From UBA1351 sp963677625 (GTDB lineage Bacteria; Bacillota; Clostridia; Lachnospirales; Vallitaleaceae): DNA of 64,000 bases. Position 1 is the stretch's first letter; the number at the start of each line of letters is the position of its first letter. Shown here in pieces: positions 35,530 to 45,016 of this stretch. A model generated the notes under the pieces. That model made no database searches, had not been told where the DNA came from, and saw nothing but the letters and a program-made list of their open reading frames with translations. Position numbers and translations under genes: made by a program. The DNA lies in the NCBI GenBank assembly GCA_963677625.2, contig CAXXSW010000009.1:79257-143256 (forward strand), read 5' to 3'.

Positions 35530-36786
35530 ATGAGTGATGAGAATAAAAAAATGGGCTTTAATGCTACTTGGTCAATGGCCGTAGGTGGTATGGTCGGTGG
35601 TGGTATATTTTCAGTTCTAGGACTTATTATTAGCATAGCCGGACAATGGGCTTGGCTAAGTTTTTTAATAGCAGGTATTATAGCTCTTATTTCAGCCTAT
35701 AGCTACAGTCAATTATCCATAAAATACCAAAAAAGTGGCGGTGCTTTCACCTTTCTTAATGAAATCAATCATGAGGGCATCGCAGGTAGCCTATCATGGA
35801 TATTAATTCTAGGCTATATTTTAACAATTTCAGTTTATGCCTTCACCTTCGGTCATTATGTGGCACATGTGTTTAATTTAGGGGATTGGTTTCCACGGCT
35901 TCTATCATTTTCAATAATTGCGATTTTGGCTTTGGTAAATCTAAGAGGTGTAAGTGATTCTTCCAACTTAGAAATATTCACAGTATGGGGCAAGCTCTTT
36001 ATTTTATTAGGACTATCCCTATTCGGTGTCCTTCATTGGAATCCCCAACAATTAACACAAGGGATTGAACCAAAAAGTTGGGATGTTGCCCTATTTGGAG
36101 CCGCAACCATCTTTATCGCTTACGAAGGCTTTCAATTGTTATCCTATGATTATGAAGATATAAAAAAACCTACGAAGACACTACCTCAAGCTACAATTTC
36201 AGCGGTTATAGCCGTGATTTGTATCTACATATTAGTGGCAGTAGGGGCTACCATGTTGGTTGGCGCAGAAACATTGATTGAAGAAAAGGAAGTCGCATTA
36301 TCTATAGCAGGTAAGCAAGCCTTTGGCATGACAGGTTTAATCTTAGTAACCATTGCCGCTGCATTTTCAACTGGTTCGGCCATCAATGCCACCTTGTTTT
36401 CAACGAGTCGTTTGATGGAAACCGTCGCTAAAAAGAAAGATTTACCTGATATTTTTATTAAAGAGAATAAATCAAGAATCCCTTATTTTGCCATTTTGAT
36501 TATTGCAGGATTCTCCGCAGTACTTTCAATTATCGGATCCTTAAATGCCTTGGTAGACGTGGCAAGCTTAATATTTCTGTTTACCTTTGCTACTGTAAAT
36601 TATATTAGTTTTCAACAAAAGATGAAAAATAGATGGTTATCACTAATTGGTGCTATTGCTTGCGTGATAGCCATCTTGATTTCTTCTTATACACAACTTC
36701 AAAATAACCCTATCCTATTAATGATTATAGTCGTGTTTATTGGATTAGCGTTTATTGGACGTCCCTTTATCTTAAAAAGAATGTAA
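35530..36786 (+). CDS. APC superfamily amino acid permease
   Basis: A 418-residue integral membrane transporter with about twelve helices. The unwound first helix motif MVGGGIFSVLG near residues 18-28 and the GAATIFIAYEGFQLLSYDYEDI region are typical of the amino acid-polyamine-organocation superfamily. It probably imports an amino acid or exchanges it; substrate unknown. The ATG has GGAGGG upstream. Its 3' end overlaps the convergent serine hydrolase gene by 15 bases. Confidence 0.9.
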   Translation: MSDENKKMGFNATWSMAVGGMVGGGIFSVLGLIISIAGQWAWLSFLIAGIIALISAYSYSQLSIKYQKSGGAFTFLNEINHEGIAGSLSWILILGYILTISVYAFTFGHYVAHVFNLGDWFPRLLSFSIIAILALVNLRGVSDSSNLEIFTVWGKLFILLGLSLFGVLHWNPQQLTQGIEPKSWDVALFGAATIFIAYEGFQLLSYDYEDIKKPTKTLPQATISAVIAVICIYILVAVGATMLVGAETLIEEKEVALSIAGKQAFGMTGLILVTIAAAFSTGSAINATLFSTSRLMETVAKKKDLPDIFIKENKSRIPYFAILIIAGFSAVLSIIGSLNALVDVASLIFLFTFATVNYISFQQKMKNRWLSLIGAIACVIAILISSYTQLQNNPILLMIIVVFIGLAFIGRPFILKRM

Positions 36787-37752
36787 TAGAGGTTCTATAT
36801 CTTTTCTTATGAAATCAATTATATCTGTTACTCTTGGTCTAAAGGTCGCTGTAATAGCTACAACAATTTCTTTGTCATAGTTATAATAAATAACATTGCC
36901 GCCATCTCCTATGGCGGCTACCACACCATTTTTTTCATCAATGACCCACCATAATAAGCCATATGCCAAGTTCATTTCATTCCATAAGCTATGCTTGCTA
37001 ATGCACTTCTTGACCCAGTCTTTAGAGACAATCTGTTTACCTTCCCACTGTCCATCATTCAACATCAATTGACCAATTTTAGTCATATCTCTTACACCTA
37101 AAGATAGTCCCCAGCCGGCGGTATTCACGCCCTTAGAATCTGCGACCCAACCACTGATATTTCTCGACTTATTAAAGGCTAATTGTTCTTCCTTTGAAGT
37201 GAAAGTAATGACATCCTCAACTTCAATACTTAGTGGTTGAAATAAAAATTCTCTTGCAAATGCATACATAGATTGCCCACTAACCTGTTGAATAATACCT
37301 GATAAAATATCTGGCCCTACTAGAGGTGTATACTTAAAGTCACCAATCTTACCTTTTCCTCCCAGTAAGTCCAAAGAAACTTTCAAATAATCATCACTCT
37401 TAAAGTACTTTGTATAGGGTGCTGTTCGATATTTATAAGGTGCCGTCATCGTTAATATATCTTTTATAGTCACTTGATAAATGGTTTTTTCTCTTTGTTT
37501 CACTTCATAGTCCGGGAAAAAATCCAGCACCTTTTGATTGATATCTTTAATCAGCCCTTTATCGAGAGCAATACCAATCAATATGGCAACAATACTTTTT
37601 GTTACAGAATAAATATGAAATTTATCCTTAGGACCAGTTCCATTAAAATACTCTTCATAAACAATATGGCCACTTTTTTGAACCATTAACCCTGTTATAT
37701 TCTTATACTTCTTCTCAATTTTTTCTTCTAGTTGTTCAACGTTTTTTATCAT
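36772..37752 (-). CDS. Serine hydrolase, class C beta-lactamase fold
   Basis: A 326-residue beta-lactamase/esterase family (PF00144) protein. The catalytic SxxK motif is YSVTKSIVA near residues 53-61, and the C-terminal GxGG motif is AIGDGGNVIYY near residue 298. No signal peptide is visible, so it may act in the cytoplasm as an esterase rather than a secreted beta-lactamase (inference). The ATG at 37752 follows AGGAG at seven bases. A promoter with a palindrome (37787-37800) lies directly upstream, and the gene follows the GH5 and LacI genes on the same strand. Confidence 0.88.
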   Translation of the reverse strand: MIKNVEQLEEKIEKKYKNITGLMVQKSGHIVYEEYFNGTGPKDKFHIYSVTKSIVAILIGIALDKGLIKDINQKVLDFFPDYEVKQREKTIYQVTIKDILTMTAPYKYRTAPYTKYFKSDDYLKVSLDLLGGKGKIGDFKYTPLVGPDILSGIIQQVSGQSMYAFAREFLFQPLSIEVEDVITFTSKEEQLAFNKSRNISGWVADSKGVNTAGWGLSLGVRDMTKIGQLMLNDGQWEGKQIVSKDWVKKCISKHSLWNEMNLAYGLLWWVIDEKNGVVAAIGDGGNVIYYNYDKEIVVAITATFRPRVTDIIDFIRKDIEPLLHSF

Positions 37753-37786
37753 ATCTTTACTCCTGACATTATACATTTATAGTTAC

Positions 37787-37800
37787 TAGAAGCGCTTCTA
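37787..37800. promoter_or_regulatory. Palindromic operator (LacI or cre type)
   Basis: TAGAAGCGCTTCTA is a perfect 14-bp palindrome with central CG, six bases downstream of a -10 box. It resembles a LacI-family site. Compared with the catabolite (cre) consensus it differs at two positions, so CcpA control is an alternative to the local LacI protein. Confidence 0.65.
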
Positions 37801-37806
37801 TATAGA

Positions 37807-37835
37807 AGCATAATATGATTAAAAATTGATTTCAA
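37807..37835 (-). promoter_or_regulatory. Promoter of serine hydrolase gene
   Basis: On the minus strand TTGAAA (37830-37835) and TATGCT (37807-37812) are spaced 17 bases. The palindrome at 37787 follows directly. Confidence 0.55.
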
Positions 37836-37844
37836 GGACTTTTT

Positions 37845-38888
37845 TTAATTTGTCACCATTATTTCAATTGATGATTCGCGTTGGACCAGTTCCGGCTTAA
37901 GAAGTATTTCAGCCTTATTAAATCGCTTATGTGTATTATAGTAATCGAGAGATTCAACAGCATGCCTTGCTATATCTTCCAGACGGCAATAAACTGTAGA
38001 CAAGGTAGGTGTCGTATAATTACCGATTTCAATGTTGTCAAAACCGATAATTGAATAATCTTTGGGAACACGATAACCCATATCTCTAATTCCTTTGATT
38101 GCACCGACTGCCATAACATCATTGCCTGAGAAGACAGCCGTCACTTTACTCTCCCCAATTATTTTATTTGCCAGCTTATATGCCCTTGCTTCTTGGAAAT
38201 CACCTTGCCACACAAGCTTGTCATCATACTTGATTCCAAAATCCGACAAGGCTTTTTTATAGCCTTTTAGACGTTCAATTCCAGAAAGCTTTCTTAAGTC
38301 TCCGGTGATATGGCCAATACACTTATGTCCAAGCTGGATTAAATGCTTTGTCGCTTCATACCCTCCAGTGAAATTATCCATGTTAATAAAAAGATTCTTG
38401 TCAGAAGCTCCCTTATCATCATGTTGCATATCAACAACAATCATAGGATAAGCTAAGTCCATAAACCCCTTTACTTCTGCTGCGTGATTGAAGGCACCAA
38501 TACATATACCACTAAAAATTGTACCACTGATAAATAGGCTCTTAGCCTCTTCCAACTGCTGATCACTTGTTACTATCGATACAAGAACCTGAAAACCACT
38601 AGAATTAGCTTTATCAATAATTAAAGTAGTCAGTGTCGAAAAATATGTACTTTTTGATACTCTGCTAGTAGAGTCTGAAATATCAATGTCCAATATAAAT
38701 AAGCCGATGATACGACTATCTATCCCGGCTAACTGCCTGGCTGATGCCACTGGTACATAATTATATTCTTTCATAGCAGCCAGAATTTTATCCCTCGTTT
38801 CTGCTTTGACTTTTGGATCATTGTTTATAACCCTAGACACTGTTGTCTTGGATACACCACATAAACTTGCTATTTCCTGACTTGTCAT
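37845..38888 (-). CDS. LacI family transcriptional regulator
   Basis: A 347-residue LacI/GalR repressor. The helix-turn-helix is MTSQEIASLCGVSKTTVSRV (residues 1-20), the hinge contains PVASARQLAG, and the effector domain ends with PELVQRESSIEI. Typical segments VTAVFSGNDVMAVGAIKGIR and YSIIGFDNIEIG are present. The second of two adjacent ATGs (38888) has better spacing to AGAGG. It lies between the GH5 gene and the serine hydrolase gene, all on the minus strand. It likely controls the GH5 promoter through the palindrome at 40053-40068. Confidence 0.9.
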   Translation of the reverse strand: MTSQEIASLCGVSKTTVSRVINNDPKVKAETRDKILAAMKEYNYVPVASARQLAGIDSRIIGLFILDIDISDSTSRVSKSTYFSTLTTLIIDKANSSGFQVLVSIVTSDQQLEEAKSLFISGTIFSGICIGAFNHAAEVKGFMDLAYPMIVVDMQHDDKGASDKNLFINMDNFTGGYEATKHLIQLGHKCIGHITGDLRKLSGIERLKGYKKALSDFGIKYDDKLVWQGDFQEARAYKLANKIIGESKVTAVFSGNDVMAVGAIKGIRDMGYRVPKDYSIIGFDNIEIGNYTTPTLSTVYCRLEDIARHAVESLDYYNTHKRFNKAEILLKPELVQRESSIEIMVTN

Positions 38889-38929
38889 CATACACCTCTT
38901 GACACATAATAAATATCTGTTACTATAAC

Positions 38930-39961
38930 TTATTTTTTTCTAGTTAAGATATCAATTAATTCATTCGATAATGGTTTTCGGTTCTTATTATAGATTTCAA
39001 AATCCATTTCCTTATAGCTCCAAACAGCACCACCAATATCATAAGCCTCTAATAATTCAACATAGTCCTTATGCCATCTGACCCTTGAATCCAAATCAGC
39101 GAGGGCAATAACGCCGAACTCACCACAATATAGAGGACAGGCCTTCTTATCCTTAAAGTCAATTGCTGACTGCAGATCTTTAAGCAGCAATTCCTTATTT
39201 AATTTTAGATTATTGACCTCCATCATAAAGTCAAAACTTGGATTTTTCTTAACGAATGCTTCAATACCTTCGTATTGTCCTGGGTATTTTACAGCCCTGT
39301 TGTATGCCTTGGCACTATCCGACCAGCCTGCTTTCTGATGGGTGAAGAAAAAGGGATTATAAAAATGAAAATTGTAGACAATGTAATCATCCTCAATTTC
39401 AGCAATATTCTTGAGTTCGTCCGGACTATTATAATTGTTACCGCCAATATAAATCCATCTCTCTAAATCCACTTGTCTAATAGCTTTTACACATTCTAGC
39501 ATAAGTCGATTCCACCTGCTACTATCAGGCTCTACTATCTCATTCAATATTTCAAAGGCTATATGGTCTCTTTCTTTCACATATCTCTTTGCCAAAAAAC
39601 GCCAAATATCGATAAAGCGTTTTTGTTGGCTAGATTCCTCAAACAAAGTATTTGTCCCTAAATCCTGAAAACGATATCCTGGAGCATGATGCATGTCCAA
39701 AACCATTCCTAGATGATATTTTTTACACCAATTCAGGCAATTATCTATATACTTAAGGCCATCCTCTAAATAAGAACCCGGATTTTCATCTCTTTCAATG
39801 ACAGGATAATCAAAAGGTACTCGAATATGGTCAAAGCCTGCCTCTGCAATGATTTCAATATCTTTTTCAACAATAAATGTATCAAAATGCTCTTTACTAA
39901 ATTCTTTATACTGGGACAACCAACCACCAATATTGATACCTGCCTTATAACTAATCATCAT
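38930..39961 (-). CDS. GH5 glycoside hydrolase (cytoplasmic)
   Basis: A 343-residue family 5 retaining beta-glycosidase. The N-terminal motif INIGGWLSQYKE and DHIRVPFDYPVI are typical. The acid/base is E141 in FEILNEIVEPD, and the nucleophile is E281 in LYCGEFGVI. There is no signal peptide or binding module, so it probably cleaves short imported beta-glucans or beta-glucosides rather than polymer. It is the first gene of a GH5-LacI-serine hydrolase group with an operator just after its -10 box. GAGG precedes the ATG. Confidence 0.9.
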   Translation of the reverse strand: MMISYKAGINIGGWLSQYKEFSKEHFDTFIVEKDIEIIAEAGFDHIRVPFDYPVIERDENPGSYLEDGLKYIDNCLNWCKKYHLGMVLDMHHAPGYRFQDLGTNTLFEESSQQKRFIDIWRFLAKRYVKERDHIAFEILNEIVEPDSSRWNRLMLECVKAIRQVDLERWIYIGGNNYNSPDELKNIAEIEDDYIVYNFHFYNPFFFTHQKAGWSDSAKAYNRAVKYPGQYEGIEAFVKKNPSFDFMMEVNNLKLNKELLLKDLQSAIDFKDKKACPLYCGEFGVIALADLDSRVRWHKDYVELLEAYDIGGAVWSYKEMDFEIYNKNRKPLSNELIDILTRKK

Positions 39962-40052
39962 TCATTTACCTCACTTATTCTTACATTTGTATTATAAACA
40001 TCCCTACTAGAGCTTTTCTCATAGCACCCACATCTCACTATAGAAAGCAATT

Positions 40053-40068
40053 ATGGACGCGCGTCCAT
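40053..40068. promoter_or_regulatory. Operator of the GH5 gene
   Basis: ATGGACGCGCGTCCAT is a perfect 16-bp GC-rich palindrome in otherwise AT-rich DNA, nine bases downstream of a -10 box. It is a strong candidate site for the LacI protein encoded downstream of GH5. Confidence 0.75.
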
Positions 40069-40076
40069 TTCATAAA

Positions 40077-40105
40077 AATATACCACACTATCTACTTTTT
40101 CGCAA
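40077..40105 (-). promoter_or_regulatory. Promoter of the GH5-LacI group
   Basis: On the minus strand TTGCGA (40100-40105) and TATATT (40077-40082) are 17 bases apart, with the operator next to them. Confidence 0.6.
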
Positions 40106-40151
40106 AGAATTTGTTCTAACAAAGGACCTGATATTGAACCTCACTAGAACT

Positions 40152-40784
40152 TTAGCCAAGTCCTGGGAAAAGAGCCAATGTCCCTGCTGCAATCATTTGG
40201 ACGGCAAGAACAGTTAAAAGCAGTCCCATCATACGAGTTATCAAATTAATTGTCGTTTGGGGTAACTTATTATTAATCCACGCTGCATTATGGAAAAGCA
40301 CATAGGTGATGAATATAATCACAGTGAAGGCAGCCATAGACATTAAAGCACCTTCAATATTTGATGAATAACTTCCTGCCAAGGCCATAACGGTAGTAAT
40401 GGTTCCCGGCCCTGCCAAAATAGGAGTCGCAAGCGGAACTACTGCAATATCATCTTTTTCCACACTTTCGGCATGTTCTTCTGTACTTGGATGATGAACA
40501 CGGGATGATTTTCCCTGTAATAAATTATATGCAATAAAGAACAGCAAAATACCACCTGCAACCCTAAATGCATCAAGCGTTATACCTAGTGCTTTCAGAA
40601 TAAAGGGTCCTAATATTACAAAAAACAATATGATAAAAAAAGCAAACAAGGTGGACCTCCTTGCTAAAGCTCTTTGTTCTTCTTGAGTCTGATCACTAGT
40701 CAGTGCAATGAAGATGGGAATGTTGGCAATTGGATTCATAATGGCAAAAATAGATACTAAAGCTGTTATCATAAACGTAATCAA
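40152..40784 (-). CDS. MarC family membrane protein
   Basis: A 210-residue integral membrane protein of the MarC/UPF0056 family, with about six helices. Family features include FAIMNPIANIPIFIALT near the N-terminus and PLATPILAGPGTITTVMALAG in the middle. MarC proteins are putative transporters of unclear substrate. The frame opens at 40817, but AGGAGG lies inside that frame, so translation probably starts at the TTG at 40784 nine bases after it, giving the usual family N-terminus; an ATG at 40772 is also possible. Confidence 0.88.
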   Translation of the reverse strand: MITFMITALVSIFAIMNPIANIPIFIALTSDQTQEEQRALARRSTLFAFFIILFFVILGPFILKALGITLDAFRVAGGILLFFIAYNLLQGKSSRVHHPSTEEHAESVEKDDIAVVPLATPILAGPGTITTVMALAGSYSSNIEGALMSMAAFTVIIFITYVLFHNAAWINNKLPQTTINLITRMMGLLLTVLAVQMIAAGTLALFPGLG

Positions 40785-40960
40785 TTTGTACTTCCTCCTG
40801 TTCTTTCTTTTCATCATTATATCATAACTAAAAGGAAATTCATTATATCAAATAATTAAATAGCTCTTGGTAAAGAGTTAATGCGTCCATAGTTTCTTTA
40901 TGATAAAATATGATGGTTAGGATGATAGGATTTCACATATTTACTAGCAGAGGAGAAAGA

Positions 40961-41812
40961 ATGTACGAATACAAAAGCATGATAGACATCGACATAAAAA
41001 CAATTCACGATGCATTCATCGATGCATTTTCGGAGTACGAAGTAAAAATGGATATGCCTTTAGAAAAACTACAAGAAATGATGAAGACTAGAAGTTTTGA
41101 TAAAAAATATTCATTAGGCTGTTTTGATAAAGATAAACTGGTTGGCTTTAGCCTATCTGGGTATCGAGTGATTAATGGATTACGATACTGCTATGATACG
41201 GCAACAGGTATAAGGCAAGCATATCAAAATAAGCATATAGGAAAAGACTTAATCACAAATTTAGTGACCATGCTTAGAAAAAATGGAATCGATTATTTCT
41301 TACTGGAAGTTCTTGAAAATAATAAATCGGCACAAAAAATATACCTAAATGGTGGATTTGAAATAACTCGAAAATTAAATTGTTATATCATGACGAAAAA
41401 ATTTGATGTGAACTATAATAGTGATTATCAATTCTCATATGACCCTAAATTTTTAGAAAGCATTAACGAGCAAGAGTTTAACTCATATGAACCTAGCTGG
41501 CAGAATAAGATTGAATCATATAACCAGTGTAAGGAAAAATATAAGGTTATAAGTTTAAATATCAAAGGTGAATTAATAGGCTACCTTATAGTCCATAAAA
41601 CAAACGGTAATATCATGCAAATTGGTATCAGTAAGAATAAAAGAGACAAGGGTTTTGAGCAAATCCTCTTAGGAGAAATGCAACATACTTTAAAACTGGA
41701 TAAGTACAGTTTGCTAAATGTAGAAGATGACTCATACATAGACCATAAAGTAAAGGACATAGGATTTGAAAATAGCGTAAACCAATACGAGATGCAAATG
41801 AAAATAAGTTAA
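40961..41812 (+). CDS. Tandem GNAT acetyltransferase
   Basis: A 283-residue protein with two GNAT-type domains. The first (about 1-140) has GYRVINGLRYCYDTATGIRQ and YQNKHIGKDLITNLVTML, an acetyl-CoA loop variant (QNKHIGK), and NKSAQKIYLNGGFEI. The second (about 150-283) is more degenerate. Such proteins acetylate amines of small molecules or proteins; substrate unknown. The ATG at 40961 follows GAGGAG, so the frame start at 40910 is not used. It stands alone on the plus strand and ends at a bidirectional terminator shared with the cobalamin operon. Confidence 0.82.
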   Translation: MYEYKSMIDIDIKTIHDAFIDAFSEYEVKMDMPLEKLQEMMKTRSFDKKYSLGCFDKDKLVGFSLSGYRVINGLRYCYDTATGIRQAYQNKHIGKDLITNLVTMLRKNGIDYFLLEVLENNKSAQKIYLNGGFEITRKLNCYIMTKKFDVNYNSDYQFSYDPKFLESINEQEFNSYEPSWQNKIESYNQCKEKYKVISLNIKGELIGYLIVHKTNGNIMQIGISKNKRDKGFEQILLGEMQHTLKLDKYSLLNVEDDSYIDHKVKDIGFENSVNQYEMQMKIS

Positions 41813-41880
41813 TTAGTTTCTATGGAAGCCGAGAAGTGTTTAGCTCACCTAAAAAGCTATAAGTCAATCATATGATAAAA

Positions 41881-41917
41881 GAGTGCTGTAAACTTTAACT
41901 CATGTTTTACAGCACTC
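41881..41917. terminator. Bidirectional terminator
   Basis: A perfect 12-bp stem GAGTGCTGTAAA/TTTACAGCACTC with a 13-base loop lies between convergent genes. It is flanked by TTCC on the plus side and TTTTAT on the minus side, and can end both the GNAT gene and the long B12 operon. Confidence 0.85.
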
Positions 41918-41943
41918 TTCCTATTACAGGTATACTCCTTAAG

Positions 41944-43206
41944 TTACATTGTTTTAAACTGAATCATGACATCCGCCATATCATCAATGATATTGTTACC
42001 AAAAAAGAATCCGTCTCCAGTAAACTGATAATCAAAGGATCCTGTTCTCAAATAACCAGCTTCCTCATATTTCCTAATAAGGTGTCTGAAATTTTTATCA
42101 TCTCGTATTGGTCCTAATTCATCAAGCAAATCAAAGCTTATCCTTCCATACTGGAGGGCATTAACCACCTTTTCTACTCTCAAGTAATCTTCAGACACCA
42201 TCCGCCCCCTTGCCGATATGGGTACTTCAGAACTGATGATCTTATCTGATTCATGATTAAACAGGGAATACCTGCCAATACGTCCACCAGCTTTTACCCC
42301 AATTGGTATACAGTAACCACCGTCATGTTTAACTTGGATATACTTGTACTCATCTCGTCTTTCCTTGATTAATTTTGTCAACTCAAACATCTCATATCCA
42401 TAATCTCCCAAACGATTAAGAATCCTATCAAAAAAAGCTTTCTCTCTAGACAGGTCTTCCATCAAACGCAAATCCTCATCCCTAATGCTTTTAGCCAATG
42501 GTGTATCATCATGTATCATCAAGGCATAAAAGCTCAGTCCTGCAAGATCTAAATCAATAATTCTTCTTAAATCCGCTTCCAACTTTTCCATGGTCTGGCC
42601 TGGATAATTATAAATAAGATCCATGTTCGTATTAGGTATTACATGTCTCATTTGTTCAAGCCTTGAAGCAGCAAAATCACCTGAGCCTCTTCTATTCATC
42701 TGTTTTCTACCCTTATCATCAAAGGTCTGAATACCTACACTCAGCCTATTTACACCTTGACCTGACAAGGCTTTTAGCATATCCTCATCCATTTCTGTTG
42801 CTGATGTTTCCACACTGATTTCAGCTTTTTTATCAAGAGGAATGACTTTGTGAATATGGTCAAGAATCCTATCCATTTGCTGTGGACGCAAGGCTGTTGG
42901 TGTCCCTCCACCAAAATAAATACTGTCAAAGGGCTTGGTCTGAATGCATGCAAAATCCTTGATCCGATCAATATGATTAATAACATACTTATCGTAAGAT
43001 GCTTTTGGCACATGGGAATACTTACTAAAGGGACAAAAGCTACATACTTTCATGCAATACGGTACATGAATATATAAGGTCTTGCTCTTGTCATCCTCAG
43101 TATTTAATTTTTTCTTCAAATAGTCTTCCGGTCTTTCTCCCGTACCAAAGGCTTCCTTCAGTCGGCGGTTAGCATCGTGATGAGACCTGTATCTTGTCTT
43201 AAACAT
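41944..43206 (-). CDS. HutW/HemN-like radical SAM enzyme
   Basis: A 420-residue radical SAM protein of the coproporphyrinogen-oxidase-like group. The 4Fe-4S motif CX3CX2C is YCMKVCSFCPFSKY near residues 51-64. Further family motifs are DSIYFGGGTPTAL, SVETSATEMDEDML and SVGIQTFD. The group includes HemN, HemW and the anaerobic heme-opening ChuW/HutW enzymes. The neighbouring binding protein, FecCD-type transporter and flavodoxin favour a HutW-like role in tetrapyrrole breakdown, but the operon is B12-controlled, so corrinoid processing cannot be excluded. Its ATG shares a base with the binding-protein stop. It is the last gene of the operon. Confidence 0.78.
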   Translation of the reverse strand: MFKTRYRSHHDANRRLKEAFGTGERPEDYLKKKLNTEDDKSKTLYIHVPYCMKVCSFCPFSKYSHVPKASYDKYVINHIDRIKDFACIQTKPFDSIYFGGGTPTALRPQQMDRILDHIHKVIPLDKKAEISVETSATEMDEDMLKALSGQGVNRLSVGIQTFDDKGRKQMNRRGSGDFAASRLEQMRHVIPNTNMDLIYNYPGQTMEKLEADLRRIIDLDLAGLSFYALMIHDDTPLAKSIRDEDLRLMEDLSREKAFFDRILNRLGDYGYEMFELTKLIKERRDEYKYIQVKHDGGYCIPIGVKAGGRIGRYSLFNHESDKIISSEVPISARGRMVSEDYLRVEKVVNALQYGRISFDLLDELGPIRDDKNFRHLIRKYEEAGYLRTGSFDYQFTGDGFFFGNNIIDDMADVMIQFKTM

Positions 43207-44231
43207 TAGAATTGGTCCGGGTAGAGGATCTTAGCCATTTCCTTATATGCAGTCCCATATTCTAAATTTGGTTTATAGTGAAATAAGTCCCTATCCAAGA
43301 AAATATAATTACCATTCTTAACAGCTTTCAAGGCTTGCCATGCTGGATCATTCTCAAGGTTTGCCGCTAGATTCTCTTTAACTTTCTCAATACTAGTCAT
43401 AGACTGAACAAGAATGTAATCAGGATCCATTTCCAGAACTTTCTCCATAGAGAAATCAATAGATGTCACTCCATCCTCAACTTCACCAAAACTATCCCCA
43501 ATATTAACTGCACCTAGCTGTTCAAGAATTTGTCCGTTGCTTGTTGATGATAGATAAGTCTTATAGCTTTTTGACGTACCGAAAATCAAAAGCACTGTTT
43601 TTTCTTCCTCTTTTGGGACTTGTTGAACCACATTGATGATATCCTCCATAACCTTTGTACCATATTCTTCATATAGCTCTGGTTGTCCATTAAGCTCTGA
43701 GAAAATCTTGACGAATTTCAGATAGTCCTCAAAGGTATTATATTCTAAAGCAATATAGTCAATATCATGTTCTTTTAATATATCAATAATAGAAGCAGAT
43801 TGATTGGTGTAACGAAGAAAAACCATATCAGGCTCAAGTTCTAGAAGCAATTCTACATTGGGTTCTTTAAAACTTCCGACACCTGGAACATCAAGAAAAG
43901 CTTCAGGTAAATTGGTATCTGAATCAAGACGGCCAACCAAGTCGCCTCCACAGTTGTACCAAATATCAATATATGAGTTATACAAACCGATAACCCGTTC
44001 AGGATTTTTCTTAATACTAACTTGTTCACCTGAACCATCGGTGAAAGTAACCATATCTTCAGTAACTTGAACCTCTCTTGCTAACGCTTCATAATCATAC
44101 TTAAAGTCCTCTTTAACCTCTTCCTTCTTTGCACTTGCAGCACCCTCTCCTTTATCGCTCTCATCTGCACCGCAACCTGCCAACATTGATAGTGTCAAAA
44201 CTAACATAAGTAATAGACTTATTTTTTTCAT
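43206..44231 (-). CDS. Iron-chelate/heme/corrinoid binding lipoprotein
   Basis: A 341-residue periplasmic-binding-protein (FecB/BtuF, helical backbone) family protein. The lipobox is LSMLAGC, followed by an Ala/Glu/Lys-rich linker and a domain beginning at MVTFTDGSGEQVSIKKNPER. A long helix should link the two lobes. The ATG at 44231 (AAGGAGG upstream) overlaps the ATPase stop by four bases; the frame start at 44273 lies inside the ATPase gene and is rejected. Ligand may be heme, a siderophore or a corrinoid. Confidence 0.9.
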   Translation of the reverse strand: MKKISLLLMLVLTLSMLAGCGADESDKGEGAASAKKEEVKEDFKYDYEALAREVQVTEDMVTFTDGSGEQVSIKKNPERVIGLYNSYIDIWYNCGGDLVGRLDSDTNLPEAFLDVPGVGSFKEPNVELLLELEPDMVFLRYTNQSASIIDILKEHDIDYIALEYNTFEDYLKFVKIFSELNGQPELYEEYGTKVMEDIINVVQQVPKEEEKTVLLIFGTSKSYKTYLSSTSNGQILEQLGAVNIGDSFGEVEDGVTSIDFSMEKVLEMDPDYILVQSMTSIEKVKENLAANLENDPAWQALKAVKNGNYIFLDRDLFHYKPNLEYGTAYKEMAKILYPDQF

Positions 44232-45016
44232 AACTTCCTCCTTGTAACCTTTTGTGGTATAAAATATATGCATTGGTTGATATTATCTTCATATAGTCTT
44301 GCTTCAATGTTGAAAACATCTTCCAAAAGTCTCTCATTCATAACTTTTTCTGTACTGTCGTAAGTATAAATATCGCCATGCTTCATAGCGATTAGTTGGT
44401 GAGAATACCTAGCTGCATGATTAATATCATGAAGGACCATAATAATGGTCAGTCCTAAATGTTCATTCAATTCCTTAATCAACTCAAGTACATCAATCTG
44501 ATATGAGATATCCAGAAATGTCGTCGGTTCATCAAGTACTAGAATATCTGTCTTTTGTGCTACAGCCATGGCGATCCATGCCCTTTGCTGCTCTCCTCCA
44601 GATAGGGTGGAGACTCTTCGATCTCCTAAGTTACTAAGACCGGTCTTTTCCATGGCCCACTGGATAATCTCATGGTCCTTGCCGGTTAGTTTTCGACCGA
44701 ACTTCATATATGGGAAACGACCGTAAGAGACCAAGTCTTTTACTTTAACATCACCAGGAACTGAACGGATTTGTGGAAGAACAGCCATTTTTCTGGATAG
44801 TTTTTTTCCTTTCATATGGTAAATATCCTCCCCATCCAAAGTAATATGACCTTCAATGGGTTTTAGGTATTTGGTCATGGCCTTTAGCAATGTACTTTTA
44901 CCACAGCCATTTGCACCAATAATTGTGGTGATTTTTTCTTTAGGGATCTCTATGGATAGATCATTAATGACTTCATGGTTATCATATCCAACAGTTACAT
45001 GGGTAAGTTTAATCAT
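44228..45016 (-). CDS. FecE/BtuD-type ABC ATPase
   Basis: A 262-residue ATP-binding subunit for import of metal chelates or vitamin B12. Walker A is GANGCGKST, signature LSGGEQQRAW, Walker B ILVLDEPTTFLDI, and the switch His lies in MVLHDINHAA. It starts directly after the permease stop and overlaps the following binding-protein gene by four bases, indicating coupling. Confidence 0.95.
   Translation of the reverse strand: MIKLTHVTVGYDNHEVINDLSIEIPKEKITTIIGANGCGKSTLLKAMTKYLKPIEGHITLDGEDIYHMKGKKLSRKMAVLPQIRSVPGDVKVKDLVSYGRFPYMKFGRKLTGKDHEIIQWAMEKTGLSNLGDRRVSTLSGGEQQRAWIAMAVAQKTDILVLDEPTTFLDISYQIDVLELIKELNEHLGLTIIMVLHDINHAARYSHQLIAMKHGDIYTYDSTEKVMNERLLEDVFNIEARLYEDNINQCIYFIPQKVTRRKL

Noticed and set aside
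41944..43206. Housekeeping HemN/HemW assignment for the radical SAM gene
   Set aside because: Its place with binding lipoprotein, FecCD transporter and flavodoxin does not fit heme biosynthesis or HemW, which normally sits near lepA/hrcA; kept as HutW-like with caution.
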